Assembly: GCA_019054805.1 (NCBI GenBank)
Contig: JAHQIY010000019.1
Span: forward strand, 1,022,001 to 1,086,000
Length of the DNA: 64,000 nucleotides
DNA from: Brachionus manjavacas
Taxonomy: Eukaryota > Rotifera > Eurotatoria > Ploima > Brachionidae
Direction of reading: 5' to 3'
Made by a program: the position numbers and the translations under genes. Positions 21,501 to 33,708 of this stretch are shown here, one piece after another; position 1 is the first letter of the stretch, and each line of letters starts with the position of its first letter. A model generated the notes under the pieces. The model had not been told where the DNA came from. It worked only from the letters and a program-made list of their open reading frames with translations, and made no database searches.

Positions 21501-24500
21501 ATGGCTTTTGAATTACAGATTTTTCCGTCATTTTTAAAAGGTTTAACAAACAATGTTACATTTAACAGTCCAATATAAGAAAAAATTCAAATAAATGTTT
21601 CCCAATAAATTGATTGTTTTTAATCAAATTGTATGTTAACTTAGAAATGAAAAATAAGATTTTTACAATTGAAACGATGACGGAATTTTAATATTTAAAT
21701 ATAATTCATTTAGAAAACACAAAAAAAAAATTCTGATTTGAATAGATCATAGAGACAAGAAATAAATAAATTACAAAAGATTGATTATTTGATTTATCAT
21801 TATTATTTTCCTGTAAATCTTTTTTGTTGAATTAAGTTAAGCAAATTTTGTGTCATGTTGTTTCATCATCAAAGTTTAAAAAGCTCAATTTTGTCAATTT
21901 GAATCAAAGTTTGTATGAAATTTCACAATGCCCAAAAATAGTGATTTTACTCGTGATGAACGCAAGTAATATTTATCAGATTTAGAATCAACTTGGGCAA
22001 CATTCGATGAGATGATTATAGAGACAATGACGCTGATGATTTGCCAGTTAAAAAATGGTATCGTCAACAAAAGTTGATTATGAAGCAACTAAAGAAGGTT
22101 GTAGAAACTATTTGAACTCAACTGGTCCTTGGTCTACATTTCAAGAATATGTGTTATGGAACAATTCATGCAAGATCATAGAAATAAATGAACTAGTATG
22201 AGAATTGAGCAAACGTTCTTGTCAATATTGGAAAAAACACTACATCAGCAAACATGTAATCGGCATCAGTTACGAATTGTCCAAGTTTGACAAGTTTCCA
22301 GCTTTAGATTTGGGTATTGAACAAAACGCAAAAAGGGGTAGACGTAAAAAAGTTTCTTCTGCTCTTGAAAGAAACTCAGCTGGTCCTTTAAATCCGGAAT
22401 TGTTTAATAGACCAACAACATCAGCACAAGCAACCACCGGTACAGCAAATAGTGAAACAAATGATAGTCAACCAGCATTAAATGATTTAACAAATCAAGC
22501 CTAACCATCCAAGCGTCCAAGAGGACGCCCAAAAAAGGTTAGAAATTAAATTTTTATTCGTTTTTTGTTAGCTTTGAATAAATATTTTTTTTTCTTTTTA
22601 TTTTTTTTTCTAAAACTAAGCACCCAAGAGGTGGTCGAATAAAGTTAAAAAATTAAATCTTTTCTTGTATTTTTTTTGTTATTAATAAAGTATTTTTGAT
22701 TAATTTGATTAATTTCAATGATATTTAAATGGATATGCCATTGAACAACAAGCCAAAGCTATAAGGAAAATAGAAAACAAGATCGTGTCTACAACATCAA
22801 CCATCTGACTATATTCATAGCGAATAAAATGCGATTCTTTAATCTGACGATGACTCGGTTATAGAATCAGAACGAGCTTCAAAATCATCTAAAAAACAAA
22901 GGCCGAATGATGCAGTTTTATCTATTGAAAATATTTTATCATTTATTTGCGTATATTAAGAATCTTTAAAATTACGTCTAACTATGCATTTAAAATAAAA
23001 AATAAAAATACTGAATTGGAGAGTAAAAAAAAGAGACAAAAAAAAAAAAAAAGTGAAATTTAATTACGTGATTTTTTTGGATCAAATTTTTGGGATTGAT
23101 CAAATTGAAGAGTACTTCCATGACTTTGATGAGATCAATGCTGCTCAGGTAGCTATCAGCCGGAGCGTTGATCAAACATTTGAGAGTGATCATGAACGAC
23201 TCTTCGACACACAGCTGGTTGTTGGCGCGCAAGAAAGAAAACTGCGGCAAGAACGCGGACAAAAACGATCTCAATTTGTCATCATTTTCAGTCAATGGAC
23301 TGTAGTACATGATCAACAATTTGGAGAACAACTTGGCCGACAGAATATGCCCAGTCATGTACAACTTGCAGAAGCCCTCCACAGCCAACGTGTACACCTC
23401 GCTTTCCTCATGGTCCAAAAGACTAGTCATCACGCTCATAATTCTGGCCGTCGCTTCCACATTCAAGTCATCATCGTCGGAGCCGACCAGCTTTTTGACC
23501 GAAAACGCCATGATACAGTTGATCATGGCCTTGAACGCCTCGACCACAATCTCTTTTTTGTCGCGTTGTATAACCTCTAGGAAAAGGGGCACATACTTGC
23601 GAGCCATGTCCAGATTCAGAATGCACACCAGTCCCTGAGCGCACACGCTCAGCGATCGCAGCTCCTCGCTCACCGAGCTTATGTTGGGTATGATCAATGT
23701 GTCGGACAGTGAGCGAATTTGGGGCCCTAGGGTCTTGAGCGCCGGGTCCTCCAGCAGACAAATGGCAATGTTCAAGCAATGATAGTCGAGTTCGACTGGG
23801 TCGTCGGCCCTCACGCTCTCATGTTCGCTGGCCTCCAGCTCACGATTGCAGTTTGGCTTTGCAGGACCGTCGACTAATTGTGTTTGCAGTTGGGCGATCT
23901 CGTCCTCCACCTCTTTGATTTCGGTGCGAATTTCGTTCAAACGGTTCATGTCCACTGTTTTGTTGACATTCTTGAATTCGCCGTACAGCTTGTCAAAGTC
24001 GTCCTTGAGGCTGAACCGCTTGAATTTGAGCTCTGATATTTTGAATTGAATTTCTTGCGGCGACAGAGCGCTGTCGTTGCTGCTGTTTGATGGCTGAGGT
24101 GCTGATTGTTCGCACGGCTGCTCAGCCACGTCGCTATTTTTGTCTCTAAGATCCGATATCAGCTCCACCAAGTTGTTGACTCTTGTCTGCAGGCTTGGAT
24201 GCAGCAGCTTGTAGGTGTTCATCAAAGTGTTGTAGATGATTACGTAGTTGCTGTTCGAGAACAACTTGAGGCACAGAGTGTTCAGGCTTTTTTTTCCGTG
24301 CGAATCGCCAAAGTCGGTGTACTTGAACAGTTCGACCAGTTTTTTGAGCACGAATATTGACTCGAGCTGGAAGCGGTCGTCGCTCTCTCTCTCCGCGCGT
24401 TCTCTCTCGATTTGCTCAAACGCCTCTTCTACATATGAACAGTATTCGGTGAGCGATGGAAGCAGGCTGTCCAAGTGGTCCTGCCCGTCGACTTGTTCGC

Positions 24501-27500
24501 TCATGTCCATGTTCTTGCTCTCTTCGGCTGGCTTGCACTTCGAGCATACCCAGTGCCAGTAGAACAGGCTTTCGGCGTCCAGTTTTTCCAACGGAATCAC
24601 ATGTCTTAAATTGTTAGATTAGTTGAAGATGCGCTAGAGTTTTTCCTTTTTTTGTGAATAAAATTTTAAAAATTTTATTCTGATTAAATAGAAATGGGTG
24701 CCCAAAAATGGTTTCCTCAAATTTCTACTATTTAAAAAATTAAGATTAAATTCTACCTAACACTACCTGAACCTAAATACCTAAACTCACACTTGAAAAA
24801 TTTCTAAAAAGTCATTTGAAAGTCTTTGACATAAATGTGGCCGATACAAGCATGGAACGGCAAAAAATTCAAATATTAATTTTTATTTAAAAAAAAAAAA
24901 CTTGATTTTGAAGAAGTGAAAGACTTTAAAATGACTTTTTTTCAGACAAAAAAAATTTCAAGTCAGATCAATCGGCTTGACTTCAAGTCTGATTAGATGA
25001 TATTGTGAAAAATTTATATGATCTACAAAATTTTATCTTGATCTTTATCTTATTGCTTTTTGATTGCATGTCCGACCCTCAGAATTTATTAATACCCTGA
25101 CCGAACCTTGTCCTCAGTGGTAGTTAAATTTAAAATAACCTAATTATTCGAATTTAGTGACATGTCACTAAAAAGTGAGCAAAAGAAATAAGTAATGATC
25201 TGGTTTTAGAAAAAAGTAATGTTCAATTTTCAATGACATGTCTTAATCAATGAATAAATTTGGCCCATCTTAAAAAAAAAACATCCGACTTTAGCAAAGT
25301 TAAAAAAGGGGTTGTGAAGTTCGTTTCACTTCGATCTTTTCAATTCATAAAAATTTTAAAAACTTTTTTTTTAAAAGAGAAAATTTAGTTCTGTAAAATG
25401 CTTAATTATAAGCAAATTTGCTTGATGCAGTAAAATAAGTCTGCAAAATACTCTGCAATTTTCTGTATTTTGCACGCCATTAAAAAGTATTCCAATAAAG
25501 CGTGCAATTACATTGCAGGGTTTTTGCAGACATTTATATTTGAATTAAGCAAAGTTGCTTAACCATTAAGCATTTTACAGAACTAAATTATCTCTTTTAG
25601 TAAAAAAGTTATTCAAATTTTTCTGAATTGAAACGATCGAATTGAAATGAAGTTCACAACCCCGTTAAAAAACAAAGTTAGTAAAATTTTCATTTTTAAA
25701 GAATTTTATATAAGTTTTAACAATTGTTAATAGTTTTAAAATGTGTTCACTTTTTATTACATGTCATAAAAAATGAATTTTTGTTTTTTTTAAAGCATCG
25801 CTCAAATTTGAATAACATCACACTAAAATAGAGTACTCTATTTTAAAGACATGTCACTCAATTCGGATGATTACGTTACTATTTCTATGCATCACTTTAT
25901 AGAGATTTTTATCCTGATAAAAGTAAGCTACTATTTTTTTTTCAAAATGTTTGCATAAGGGCATTGTGAATTTTGGATCAAAGAACAAAAACAAAAATCT
26001 TTGAAGGAAATAACTTTTTTACAATGAGTCTAGTGATATAAACTTGTTCCCACCCAAAATAAGTCTCTGCATAACTCTGCAAAAACTCTGCAAAAACTAT
26101 GCAAGTTTGCAAAACACCGAAGCGATCAACAACAAAAGGAAGCATTAGAAATGTATAAAGCACAGGCAGATGTAAAGTTAATAGCTCAAACAATGTCCGA
26201 GCGAACTGGAAAGGTTGTACTTACAAAAGATATACACAACTTCAAAACTAAATTATCGGAAAAAGGTGAAATTAATCGACTACAAACGATAATCAATAAT
26301 CATATCCCATTAAAGATGTCTTGGTCTTGCAAGGGTTGTAAAAAATCTAATTAAATCTTGTATTCTTTTCTTTATTTTTTTTTATTTTAAATAAAATTTT
26401 CACACTTAATTATCTTTTTCTAGCCTCTTATAAATTTTTACACATATTTTATCTACCTGTAGAAAATTTTTTTTTCAGATAGTTATCTGTCGTAAGACAA
26501 AGCTACGGAAAGATATTTTACTTAAATGTAGCATCTTCCAAAAATTTATTTCTTTTCTATTATTAAAAAAAATACAATTTATATTTTGATCTTGATCTCA
26601 AACTTCAATTAGCCGATAAAAAAAGACTTTTTAAAAATTTCGATCATATATATCTCCTGTGTGAGTCAAAATTAATTTTTATTCTGTTTATTTAATTAAA
26701 ATATATTTTCTTTCATCAGCAAAGATCATAAATGCCAATTTTTTCAATATCAATTAAAGAAACAAATTTCATTTTTTACTTTTTCATCAAAATGATAAAA
26801 TTTTGAATTTATTATTTGGTTGAGAAGAGTTGGGTACTAAATTATTACAATTACAAGATTGGTAAGTGAGGAAATTATAAAAGTTTGGCTAAAAAAAATT
26901 ATTTGAAAACTGGTTCGAAATTCAGAACCGACCTACCAGCTCTATTAAATACTGAAAAATTGACACAGTTGGACAAATTGACATTTGAATCAAGTGTTTT
27001 AAAATGTAGACACAAAAATTGTCTTTTTTAAATAAATTTTTAGAATAAAAAAAATTGCTCACTTTTCGTTTAAATTGTGTGTAAACTCTTGACACAAAGT
27101 TTCCAGTGAATTTTCGGCAAACATTTTGTCAAGCATTATTTGGCAAGTATGCTCCGAATCTACCACATCCAAAGCCTTCAATAATTTGCACACATCATTT
27201 TCTTTGAAAGCTAGCCAAGAGGGAATCAGCTTTTTGCTGCACGCATCAACCACACTCTGATCCTGGTCCTTGAGCGCATAGTTAAGTATGAGCAAACGTT
27301 TTTCGATGCTAATAAACTTGATGAGAACTTTTTCGGACAAAATGAGAATAGCCTTTCGGCGGACTTGCGGGTGCGGGTCCCTCACCCGGTCTATGATCTC
27401 AGGCAGAGTTTGTTTACTAAAAGCAATGTTGGACAACGCCTGAAATCTGACTTGCCAATGCGGATCATAAGCCATTAGAAAGAGGAGAGCTTTAATAACG

Positions 27501-28111
27501 CGACAGTCGCGGTCAGTAGGGTCCTGTAGCCTGTAAATAGCCGATATTGCTTGAACTTGCACCCTTGAGTTTATGTCCTTGAGTCTCTCGAGCATTGCAT
27601 CGCACAAACGATCGAACAAGTCTTCGTCAATTGATTGATCGTTGCTTATAACACTCATCAATCGAGACAATATGTGGCACACACGGTAGCGGACTGCATC
27701 ACAGTTGGCTCGGTTTATGTCTATCAGGTGATTGATGAGCGAGATCAGAAAATTGTTTGACACTTCGGATTGAGTGTGTTCGAGGTCCATTTGGGAGCCT
27801 TCTGGCTCGCGGACAGGGCTTAACGAAGCACAAAATTTAGCAATGAACTCAACGCATCTGTCGATATTGGGATTTTTTTGCATCACAATCAGCATTGGCT
27901 GAATTGCTTTGACAAAATTTTCAAAAAAATCATCCGGGTCTGACTTGAATAAAAAAGAAGAGAAATAAACTATTTGAAAGAAAATGTAGAAGCATACTTC
28001 TTCATGGAGTTTGATGCATTTTTGTATAAGCTTTTGGTGAGCGGCAACTCCGTCTTGGCTTTCATTTAGAATAAAACCTATTCTTTTGATTAATCTTTCA
28101 TCAAAAACCAT
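18578..28111 (-). CDS. NCAPG: Condensin complex subunit 3 (NCAPG / CAP-G)
   Basis: HEAT-repeat subunit of condensin I, needed for mitotic chromosome condensation. Exons: 28111-27998, 27943-27063, 24604-23068, 19516-18578. The phase closes to 1,156 residues, a little longer than the human protein of about 1,015. The N-terminal half has HEAT repeats (e.g. VRYRVCHILSRLM, DINSRVQVQAISAIYRLQD, DPHPQVRRKAILIL). Exon 3 carries the Cnd3-type C-terminal domain (RSLSVCAQGLVCILNLDMA, YYSPLTENDDKLRSFLSAFLP, SFMITLKCLINAPADSYLSS). The last exon starts with HEEVVKLICYEIL, matching the family's C-terminal segment, followed by a Ser/Arg/Lys-rich, probably disordered and phosphorylatable tail. Exon 3 begins at an acceptor in phase with exon 2, not at an independent start. 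The two long introns are full of transposon debris. Convergent with the mucin gene. Confidence 0.9.
19517..23067 (-). other. NCAPG intron 3
   Basis: A 3.5-kb phase-0 intron. It holds a fragment resembling one arm of MITE M1 near 20,310-20,425, an ATT microsatellite at about 21,470-21,492 and a MULE/SWIM relic at 21,240-22,650. The rest is AT-rich without recognisable content. Confidence 0.75.
21240..22650 (+). pseudogene. Decayed MULE-like element with SWIM zinc finger
   Basis: Plus-strand fragments in several frames: NGLPSATNALESIHAKIKYF followed by VKTRLDRICEFPENLVRFW (21,270-21,400), then RSCQYWKKHYISKHVIGI (22,205 on) followed by LDLGIEQNAKRGRRKKVSSA. The NALES-H-K pattern followed by a SWIM finger and a KRGRRKK stretch is typical of Mutator-like transposase relatives. 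The second SWIM cysteine (expected in ICKH) is Ser here, and stops and frameshifts break the frame. It lies antisense in the NCAPG intron. Confidence 0.65.
25130..25885. mobile_element. Outer palindromic element carrying GACATGTC arms
   Basis: Left CGAATTTAGTGACATGTCAC (25,150-25,170) pairs with the inverted right copy of CCGAATTGAGTGACATGTCT (25,845-25,866). Additional ACATGTC motifs occur symmetrically near 25,230 and 25,757. No ORF. The centre is occupied by the element at 25,295-25,680. Confidence 0.5.
25295..25680. mobile_element. Inner MITE-like palindrome
   Basis: The left end has AAAGTTAAAAAAGGGGTTGTGAAGTTC; the right end has its inverted partner GAAGTTCACAACCCCGTTAA followed by CAAAGTT. 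The inner arms also pair (TTAGTTCTGTAAAATGCTTA with TAAGCATTTTACAGAACTAA). The layout resembles family M1 with a different sequence. Confidence 0.7.
26150..26354 (+). pseudogene. Transposase-like fragment (possible MULE N-terminal part)
   Basis: A 67-codon open stretch including DVKLIAQTMSERTGKVVLTK then DIHNFKTKL. A TGK-then-KDIHN-K pattern occurs in the N-terminal region of MULE/ZSWIM-type proteins, so this may belong to the same family as the relic at 21,240-22,650. It has no recognisable start context and is isolated in an intron. Confidence 0.4.
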
Positions 28112-28429
28112 TTTGTTTTGTTAATGGATAAATTGTGTGAGTGTCTTATTTTTGGATTTAAAAAAAATTCAAAATTTTACGCCAGTCAGCCGTTAAATTT
28201 TTATTTTTTTTATCTAGACAAATATTTTGTCTTAGTGCGTTTTTTCAAATATTATTCATACACTGCTAGCAAGAGAAGTTGTGTTTTGAGACATAACCTA
28301 CAATAGTGAGAAAATATTTGTCTGATTTTGACAAAGCTTAAAAATCAGCATTTAAATAAAGAAAATTTCACCTTGATATTTTATTTTAAATTGATAAAAA
28401 GTTAATATTCAATTTTTTTTAATTTCAAA

Positions 28430-28660
28430 AATTATAACATTAAATTCTATTTGATTAATATAATAGACAAAATTGAGCTTTTTAAATTTTGCTGATGAAA
28501 CAACATGAAGCAAAATATGCTTAACTAAATTCAACAAAAAAAGATAAATATTCTTTAAAAGGGAAATATTAATGATCAAATAAATTATCAATATTTTGAA
28601 ATTTATTTTATTTTTGTGTCTATGATCTATTCTAATCAGAATTGTTTTTTGCAATTTGTA
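28430..28660 (-). repeat. Copy of the repeat beside the MULE/SWIM relic
   Basis: The reverse complement shares GAATAGATCATAGA, TTTTTTGTTGAATTTAGTTA, TCATGTTGTTTCATCA and TTTAAAAAGCTCAATTTTGT with 21,735-21,905, in the same order and spacing. Possibly a terminal repeat of that element. Confidence 0.6.
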
Positions 28661-29079
28661 AATTTATTTTATTTAAATGTTATAAACCTTTCATCGCTAC
28701 TCAAATAATTTTGAATTAGGGAGTTAATTTTCAATTTTCAATTTAATTGAAAAAAATCAATCTATTGGAAAATATTTTTTAAAATTAAACTACAGATAAA
28801 TCTGTAGTAAAAAAACCAAATTTTTATTAAGAATTTAAATATTGCAATTGAATTTTTGTATGAAAATTCACAATGCCGGCATTAGGAATAATGCAAAAGC
28901 TGGCTACGATTGACTGTATTTTATTTATTTGTTTTCTGTACCGAGCTAGGGTTCCTTCAGAATAAATTAAAAAAATCAAAATCAAAAAAAAAATTTAAGT
29001 TAATAAAATGAGATAAAAAAAAAAAATCAAAATAAAGGAAATAACCCAAAAAAAATGAAAGTTTAGAAGACATAGATTG

Positions 29080-29607
29080 TTACATGTGTAACTAGAAGAG
29101 TAAGTGGTGATCTAATCCAAATTTTCAAAATTGTCAAAGGCTTCGATGAAGTGAATTGGTTCAATAAAGTTTTATTTAAAGGTATGGGATCTGATTCAAC
29201 AGCACCACAATTGAGATCATATCAATTTGCTTTAGAAAGACAACTGGTTAAAAATTGGGATCAACGTCACAACTTTTTAAAAACAAAGTGTCAACATATT
29301 GGAACCGTCTACCAAGAGATGGTGTAAATTCAAAAGATATTAATAGCTTTAAAAACAAAATTGACCAACTCAACTTAAAAAACTATTACAGTTAGCTTTA
29401 AACCTCACTTCATGTGGTAAACCCACACCATAGCTATTTAATATCATTATTTATTTTATTATATTATTATATATTTTTAAAATTAAAATCATTTGACAGT
29501 GGTTTACTATACTGCCTACCACCGACCATTATATTACTTACTTATTATTGTTTTTAAATTTACTTCTCCTAATAGGAGGCTGAATTCAATTAATAAATAA
29601 ATAAATA
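29080..29607 (+). pseudogene. Non-LTR retrotransposon 3' fragment (CR1-like)
   Basis: Translates with one frameshift as the C-terminal end of a LINE reverse transcriptase: RRVSGDLIQIFKIVKGFDEV, then LERQLVKNWDQRHNF, then NKVSTYWNRLPRDGVNSKD and SFKNKIDQL. It is followed by a non-coding 3' region and a TAATAAATAAATAAATA tail, typical of CR1-like elements. 5'-truncated and non-functional. Confidence 0.75.
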
Positions 29608-30478
29608 GTAAATACTTAACTTGTAATGTCTACCCGAAAAAGTAAAAAATTAGTTAAGTTATTTTAGGACAATAAAAATTTTAATATCAACTAACTTGTT
29701 TATGTCAATAAAAAAAAATTGTAATCTAATTTTTTTCAAAATAATAATTTAAAAAAATCAATTTTGGCAAATTCTGCTATATATTTATCGTTATAAACTT
29801 CATTTTTAAAGCATTTTTTAATATTAGTTCTTTATTAACCAGCTTCGTAATGTTTGTTTCTTCATATTGAGTAAATTTCCCCTATTTTAATTTTTATTTT
29901 ATAACACAAATTAAATACAATCTTCACAGTGTAAGTCTTAAGACTATCGTAAATTATTTTACGACATTGAAAGGGTTTACACTAGGACTTTCAGCAGCTA
30001 TTTGAATCATAAATTCATTTATTTTTTATGACTGATTAAGAAATTGATTAAAACTCTTGGCTCCAATTAAACAAATTTTTTAGCAACCTTTTTGAGCGTT
30101 TTTTTTAGATATTCAAAATGTTGTTTGGTATTTACATAAGTGTTACAAAGAAGTTATATGTGCTGTGATTTGGAGGACTGATTTAGTGACTTGGAATTTA
30201 TTTGATAAACTTTTACATTAATTAACTAATTTTTAATAACCTTTGCGATTGACCTTTTAAAAATATTATAGATCTTTGTCAAGAGACTTAAAATTTTATA
30301 AAATTGAAATGATTTAAACAAAAATGGAGAATATCAAAATAATTTATTTAAAAAAATAAAAACACAACTGATATTTTTAAAAATTAAATATAAATTTTTT
30401 CAAATTTCATTAGACCTCTAAAAGAATAGAAAAAACTAAATTTAGTTGTATATTTTATAAGGTATTAACTTATAAAAT

Positions 30479-30484
30479 TTTATT
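30479..30484 (-). promoter_or_regulatory. Poly(A) signal of the small secreted gene
   Basis: Minus-strand AATAAA only about 8 nt after the stop codon, implying a very short 3' UTR if used. Confidence 0.4.
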
Positions 30485-30491
30485 TTTAAGA

Positions 30492-30956
30492 CTAGTTTAA
30501 AACAATTTTATATCCTAAAGTTACAGGTTCAAATTTAAATTCAAATTTGAAAAATCCATTTTCACACTTATCAGTCTGAACCAGAGTTGGTTGTAAAATT
30601 GAAATTGGTTCACAATGAAATTTCAATGGGCCTTTTGTTATGGATTCATATTCGAGAAGCTTGGCATGTTTCACTCTATAAGGATACCTTGATTTTCGAT
30701 AGAATGTAACAAAAGTGTATTTACAAGCAATAGTTTCATCTATTGTATGATTTTGTATAAAATGATGATCATTTGAGATTTTTTCAAAACGTTGCTCATA
30801 AGTCTGATTGTTCAAATCAAGATGCTGAACATACATTGTGGTGTATAGATTCATCAATTGTTTTAAAGGTGGATGACGACATTCCAATTTTTCAATCGGA
30901 AATGTTCGGACAAAATTAAAAATGCAAAATAAGATATAATAAAAAGCCAATTTCAT
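30492..30956 (-). CDS. Small secreted protein, possible IL-17-like cytokine
   Basis: 154 residues in one exon with a clear signal peptide (MKLAFYYILFCIFNFVRTF) and potential N-glycosylation at NQT and NHT. The C-terminal half follows the order seen in IL-17 cytokines: a CKY..V position where the family has (C/S)PW, then SRYPYRVKHAK (family RYP..I..AK), then CEPIS (family (S)VPI), then TLVQTDKCENGFFKFEF (family LVLRREPPHCPNSF), then EPVTLGYKIV (family VSVGCTCV). The cysteines that form the two intrachain disulfides in IL-17A/F are not present at these positions. If the assignment holds, it would be a secreted signalling protein for an IL-17-receptor-like partner, with a relaxed fold. Otherwise it is an unrecognised secreted protein. 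The gene reality is well supported; the family assignment is not. Confidence 0.45.
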   Translation of the reverse strand: MKLAFYYILFCIFNFVRTFPIEKLECRHPPLKQLMNLYTTMYVQHLDLNNQTYEQRFEKISNDHHFIQNHTIDETIACKYTFVTFYRKSRYPYRVKHAKLLEYESITKGPLKFHCEPISILQPTLVQTDKCENGFFKFEFKFEPVTLGYKIVLN

Positions 30957-33708
30957 TTTATAAGTTGTTTTGTCTTGTTTTTAAATCCTTAAATTTATAG
31001 TATTTGATTAATTTAAGATCATGATTTCTAAATTTCATGTTTTCGTGTTTATTTAAAAAAAAATGACTTATCAAAAAAAATTTTCTAAATTTTTATTTAA
31101 AAAATATGATAAATGCTTGAATATTTTTTTATCTTTAAATAACAATTTTTCAAAAAAATATTTATTCTTCCCTAATTTTATTCTAATATTCAAAAAAAAG
31201 AAAATATGCATGCAATATTTTTGTCACTATGGTAAGTTGTCAAATTATCTTATTTCTATTAAATTAAAAAAAAAACGTAAATAATTTATTTTCTATGATA
31301 TCTTTCTTTTTAAGAAATAGATATTTAATTTAATTAACCGCACCTCATAGATGACTCAAATATTATAAATGAATTATTAAATAAATCGAAAAAAATTCAA
31401 AAAAGATTTGAAAAACATAAAATTGATCTCATTAATAAATTATTTTTATACAATTTAATTGAATTAAAATATTTATTACTAATTAAATATTTTTAAATGA
31501 ACCTCAGGTAACTTTGAACTAAGACATTTTTCCTTCTTCAAAAGACAACCGAGTGCTAGCTAAAAAGAATTAAAAAAATCCTGATTAATTTGGTAACTTT
31601 ACAATTGTCTTATCAAGTTGTTTATTTTGACCTTTTTATTCTATTTATCTTTTTTTAAAGGTATGACGAGTTTTCTTTTCACAATTTTCTATAAAGTAAA
31701 AAAACAATTGACTTAATTTATTTAAAAAAAAATTAATAAAATCAAAAATATCTCTGATGATTAATTTTATGAGATTAATCCTTATTAAAATTTGACAATT
31801 CTTGATAAAGTAAATCGCAAAAAAAGAGTCAATATTTTTAATTTTAATTTTTCCTCTATTTTCCAACAATTAACCTTAAATTAAAAAGAATTACGTACCC
31901 TAAAAAATTAATATTAATAAATCGCAAAAGTAAAGCACAAAATGAAAAATAATCAAAAAAAAAAGTTTAGGATGATTTATATTTTTAAAATTTTTAAAGA
32001 TCTAATCATCTATAAAGATATAATAGGAAAACAGGAATTTTCTTTTTACTTGCATTCAAATTAATTAAAAAATTAAATATTTTAATTAACTTTTTTCATT
32101 AAAATTTACAGACAAGCAATCTTGACAAAAGAATGATATTCAACTTGAATGAGGTTCTTAAAAAAGATAAAAAGGACGTCTATTTAACCTAAGATCTAAA
32201 ATAATTTCTAAAAAGTTTAAAAAAGAGCTTTTTTTTTAATAGCAATAAGACAAAAAGTACAAAAATCATTTCTTTTCGTTAGGAAGAATTGAATAAGCCT
32301 CTAAAAAGAAAATTTATTATTCAATTAAAACATTTATCGTAGATTTTTTTAAAAGATCTAAAAGAACAATAATAGTTTTTTGTTCTAGTTGTCAATAAAA
32401 TGTCTTTATTTTCCAAATTGGTAAAATTTATAACAAAAAGAAATATTTTAAATATTCCGAAAGTTTACACACGGTTTTATCTTTTTTGGAAAATAAAAAA
32501 AATTAGAGTGATCTAGTCAAAAATTACACAGGGGCAAATTTTCAATACAAATCCTGTGTTCCTCTCTATTTTTTTTAATCTTGACTATAATTAACTTTAA
32601 AAGAATACGTAATTTTACATGGTATCAATTCCTAAATGAAGATATTAATAAAATGTAAAAAATTGGCGGAACAATAACAAAATATTCCCTTTTTTACCTT
32701 TTTTTAATTAGAAAATTTTGGTAAATCTACCAAAAATTGGTAAAAATAATGGAAACTCTAGCAATGTAGAATATAATAGGAAGAATAATTCTTTGGTTCA
32801 AATTCATTTATTGAAATGAAATTTGTAATTTATTTTAACTTTTCATTAATTTTCGTAAAAAAACAAATTTTCACTAAAGAAATAGTTCAAGGGCAACATT
32901 AAAGCAAATCGCATAAAATATACAAATAAAAAATTGATTAATTGATTAGAATTGAGTTAAAAACAAAATTGCTTTTTTACTTTTACTTAATAAACAATTT
33001 GACAAATTAATTATTTTTTTGTTATAATAAGATTTTTAGAATAAATCAATGATTCAAAAAATTAAAATTAATCTAAAATGAAATTTGAAAAGAGTGTCCG
33101 AGTGATTGCGTGAAAACTAAGCAACTATTTCTTTTACTTTTAAATTTCATAATATTTATCAAAAAAAATATATTTTTCAATTAATTAAATTTAAATTGAT
33201 TAACACATATCTTTTTGTTAATTTAATAAAATCAACATTAAGTGATCTTTATCAGCAATTTGCACTGTAATTATTTCCTTAAACCCGATTAAATTTATAA
33301 TAAAATTTTTTTGTTTTCGGATCACTGCTGGGAGTCGAGTTTGATGACGACTGTATAAATGTCCTTACAACTACAGAATCTCTCAATGAGAGACAATTTC
33401 TCAATTAAATTATCGGTGTCACTCATGCGAAAAAGTACTCTTACGGACGGAAAAAATTACATGTAAAATGTCCTCATAAGACCAGCCTGTTAAATATGGG
33501 CTAATGCTAACAAATCTGACTGCTTAATTAGAACAACACATACCAAGCCTGAATCGTGTTGCTTAATTTAGCTTAAAACTTTGTTCCTCTATTTTTATCC
33601 AAACTAACTTAATTCTATAAATAAAAAATTGAAAAATTTATTTCTTATTGTGCAATAAAATATTTTTTATATAAATAAAATATATTTGTGAGCAAAAATT
33701 TCTCTTAA
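30957..33708. other. Intergenic region upstream of headcase
   Basis: 2.7 kb between two divergent genes. Very AT-rich with no supported ORF to about 33,300. The last 400 bases are less AT-rich and probably hold promoter and 5' UTR sequence for headcase. Confidence 0.55.
33354..33360 (+). promoter_or_regulatory. Candidate TATA box of headcase
   Basis: TATAAAT, preceded by a locally G+C-richer stretch (GCTGGGAGTCGAGTTTGATG at about 33,327-33,346), about 350 nt before the start codon. Position and context only. Confidence 0.3.

Larger units (their letters stand above)
24605..27062 (-). other. NCAPG intron 2
   Basis: A 2.4-kb phase-2 intron. It contains nested palindromic elements (25,130-25,885, with 25,295-25,680 inside) and a plus-strand transposase-like fragment at 26,150-26,354. 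Otherwise AT-rich. Confidence 0.7.
28112..30491. other. Intergenic region, NCAPG 5' side, with repeat relics
   Basis: 2.4 kb between the NCAPG start and the 3' end of the small secreted gene. It contains an inverted copy (28,430-28,660) of the non-coding repeat at 21,735-21,905, an antisense LINE tail (28,918-28,975) and a LINE 3' fragment (29,080-29,607). No convincing gene. Confidence 0.6.

Noticed and set aside
22990-24600. The exon at 23,068-24,604 as an independent gene starting at its first possible start codon
   Set aside because: The exon joins in phase to NCAPG exon 2 upstream and to the last exon downstream, and the combined protein matches NCAPG along its whole length.
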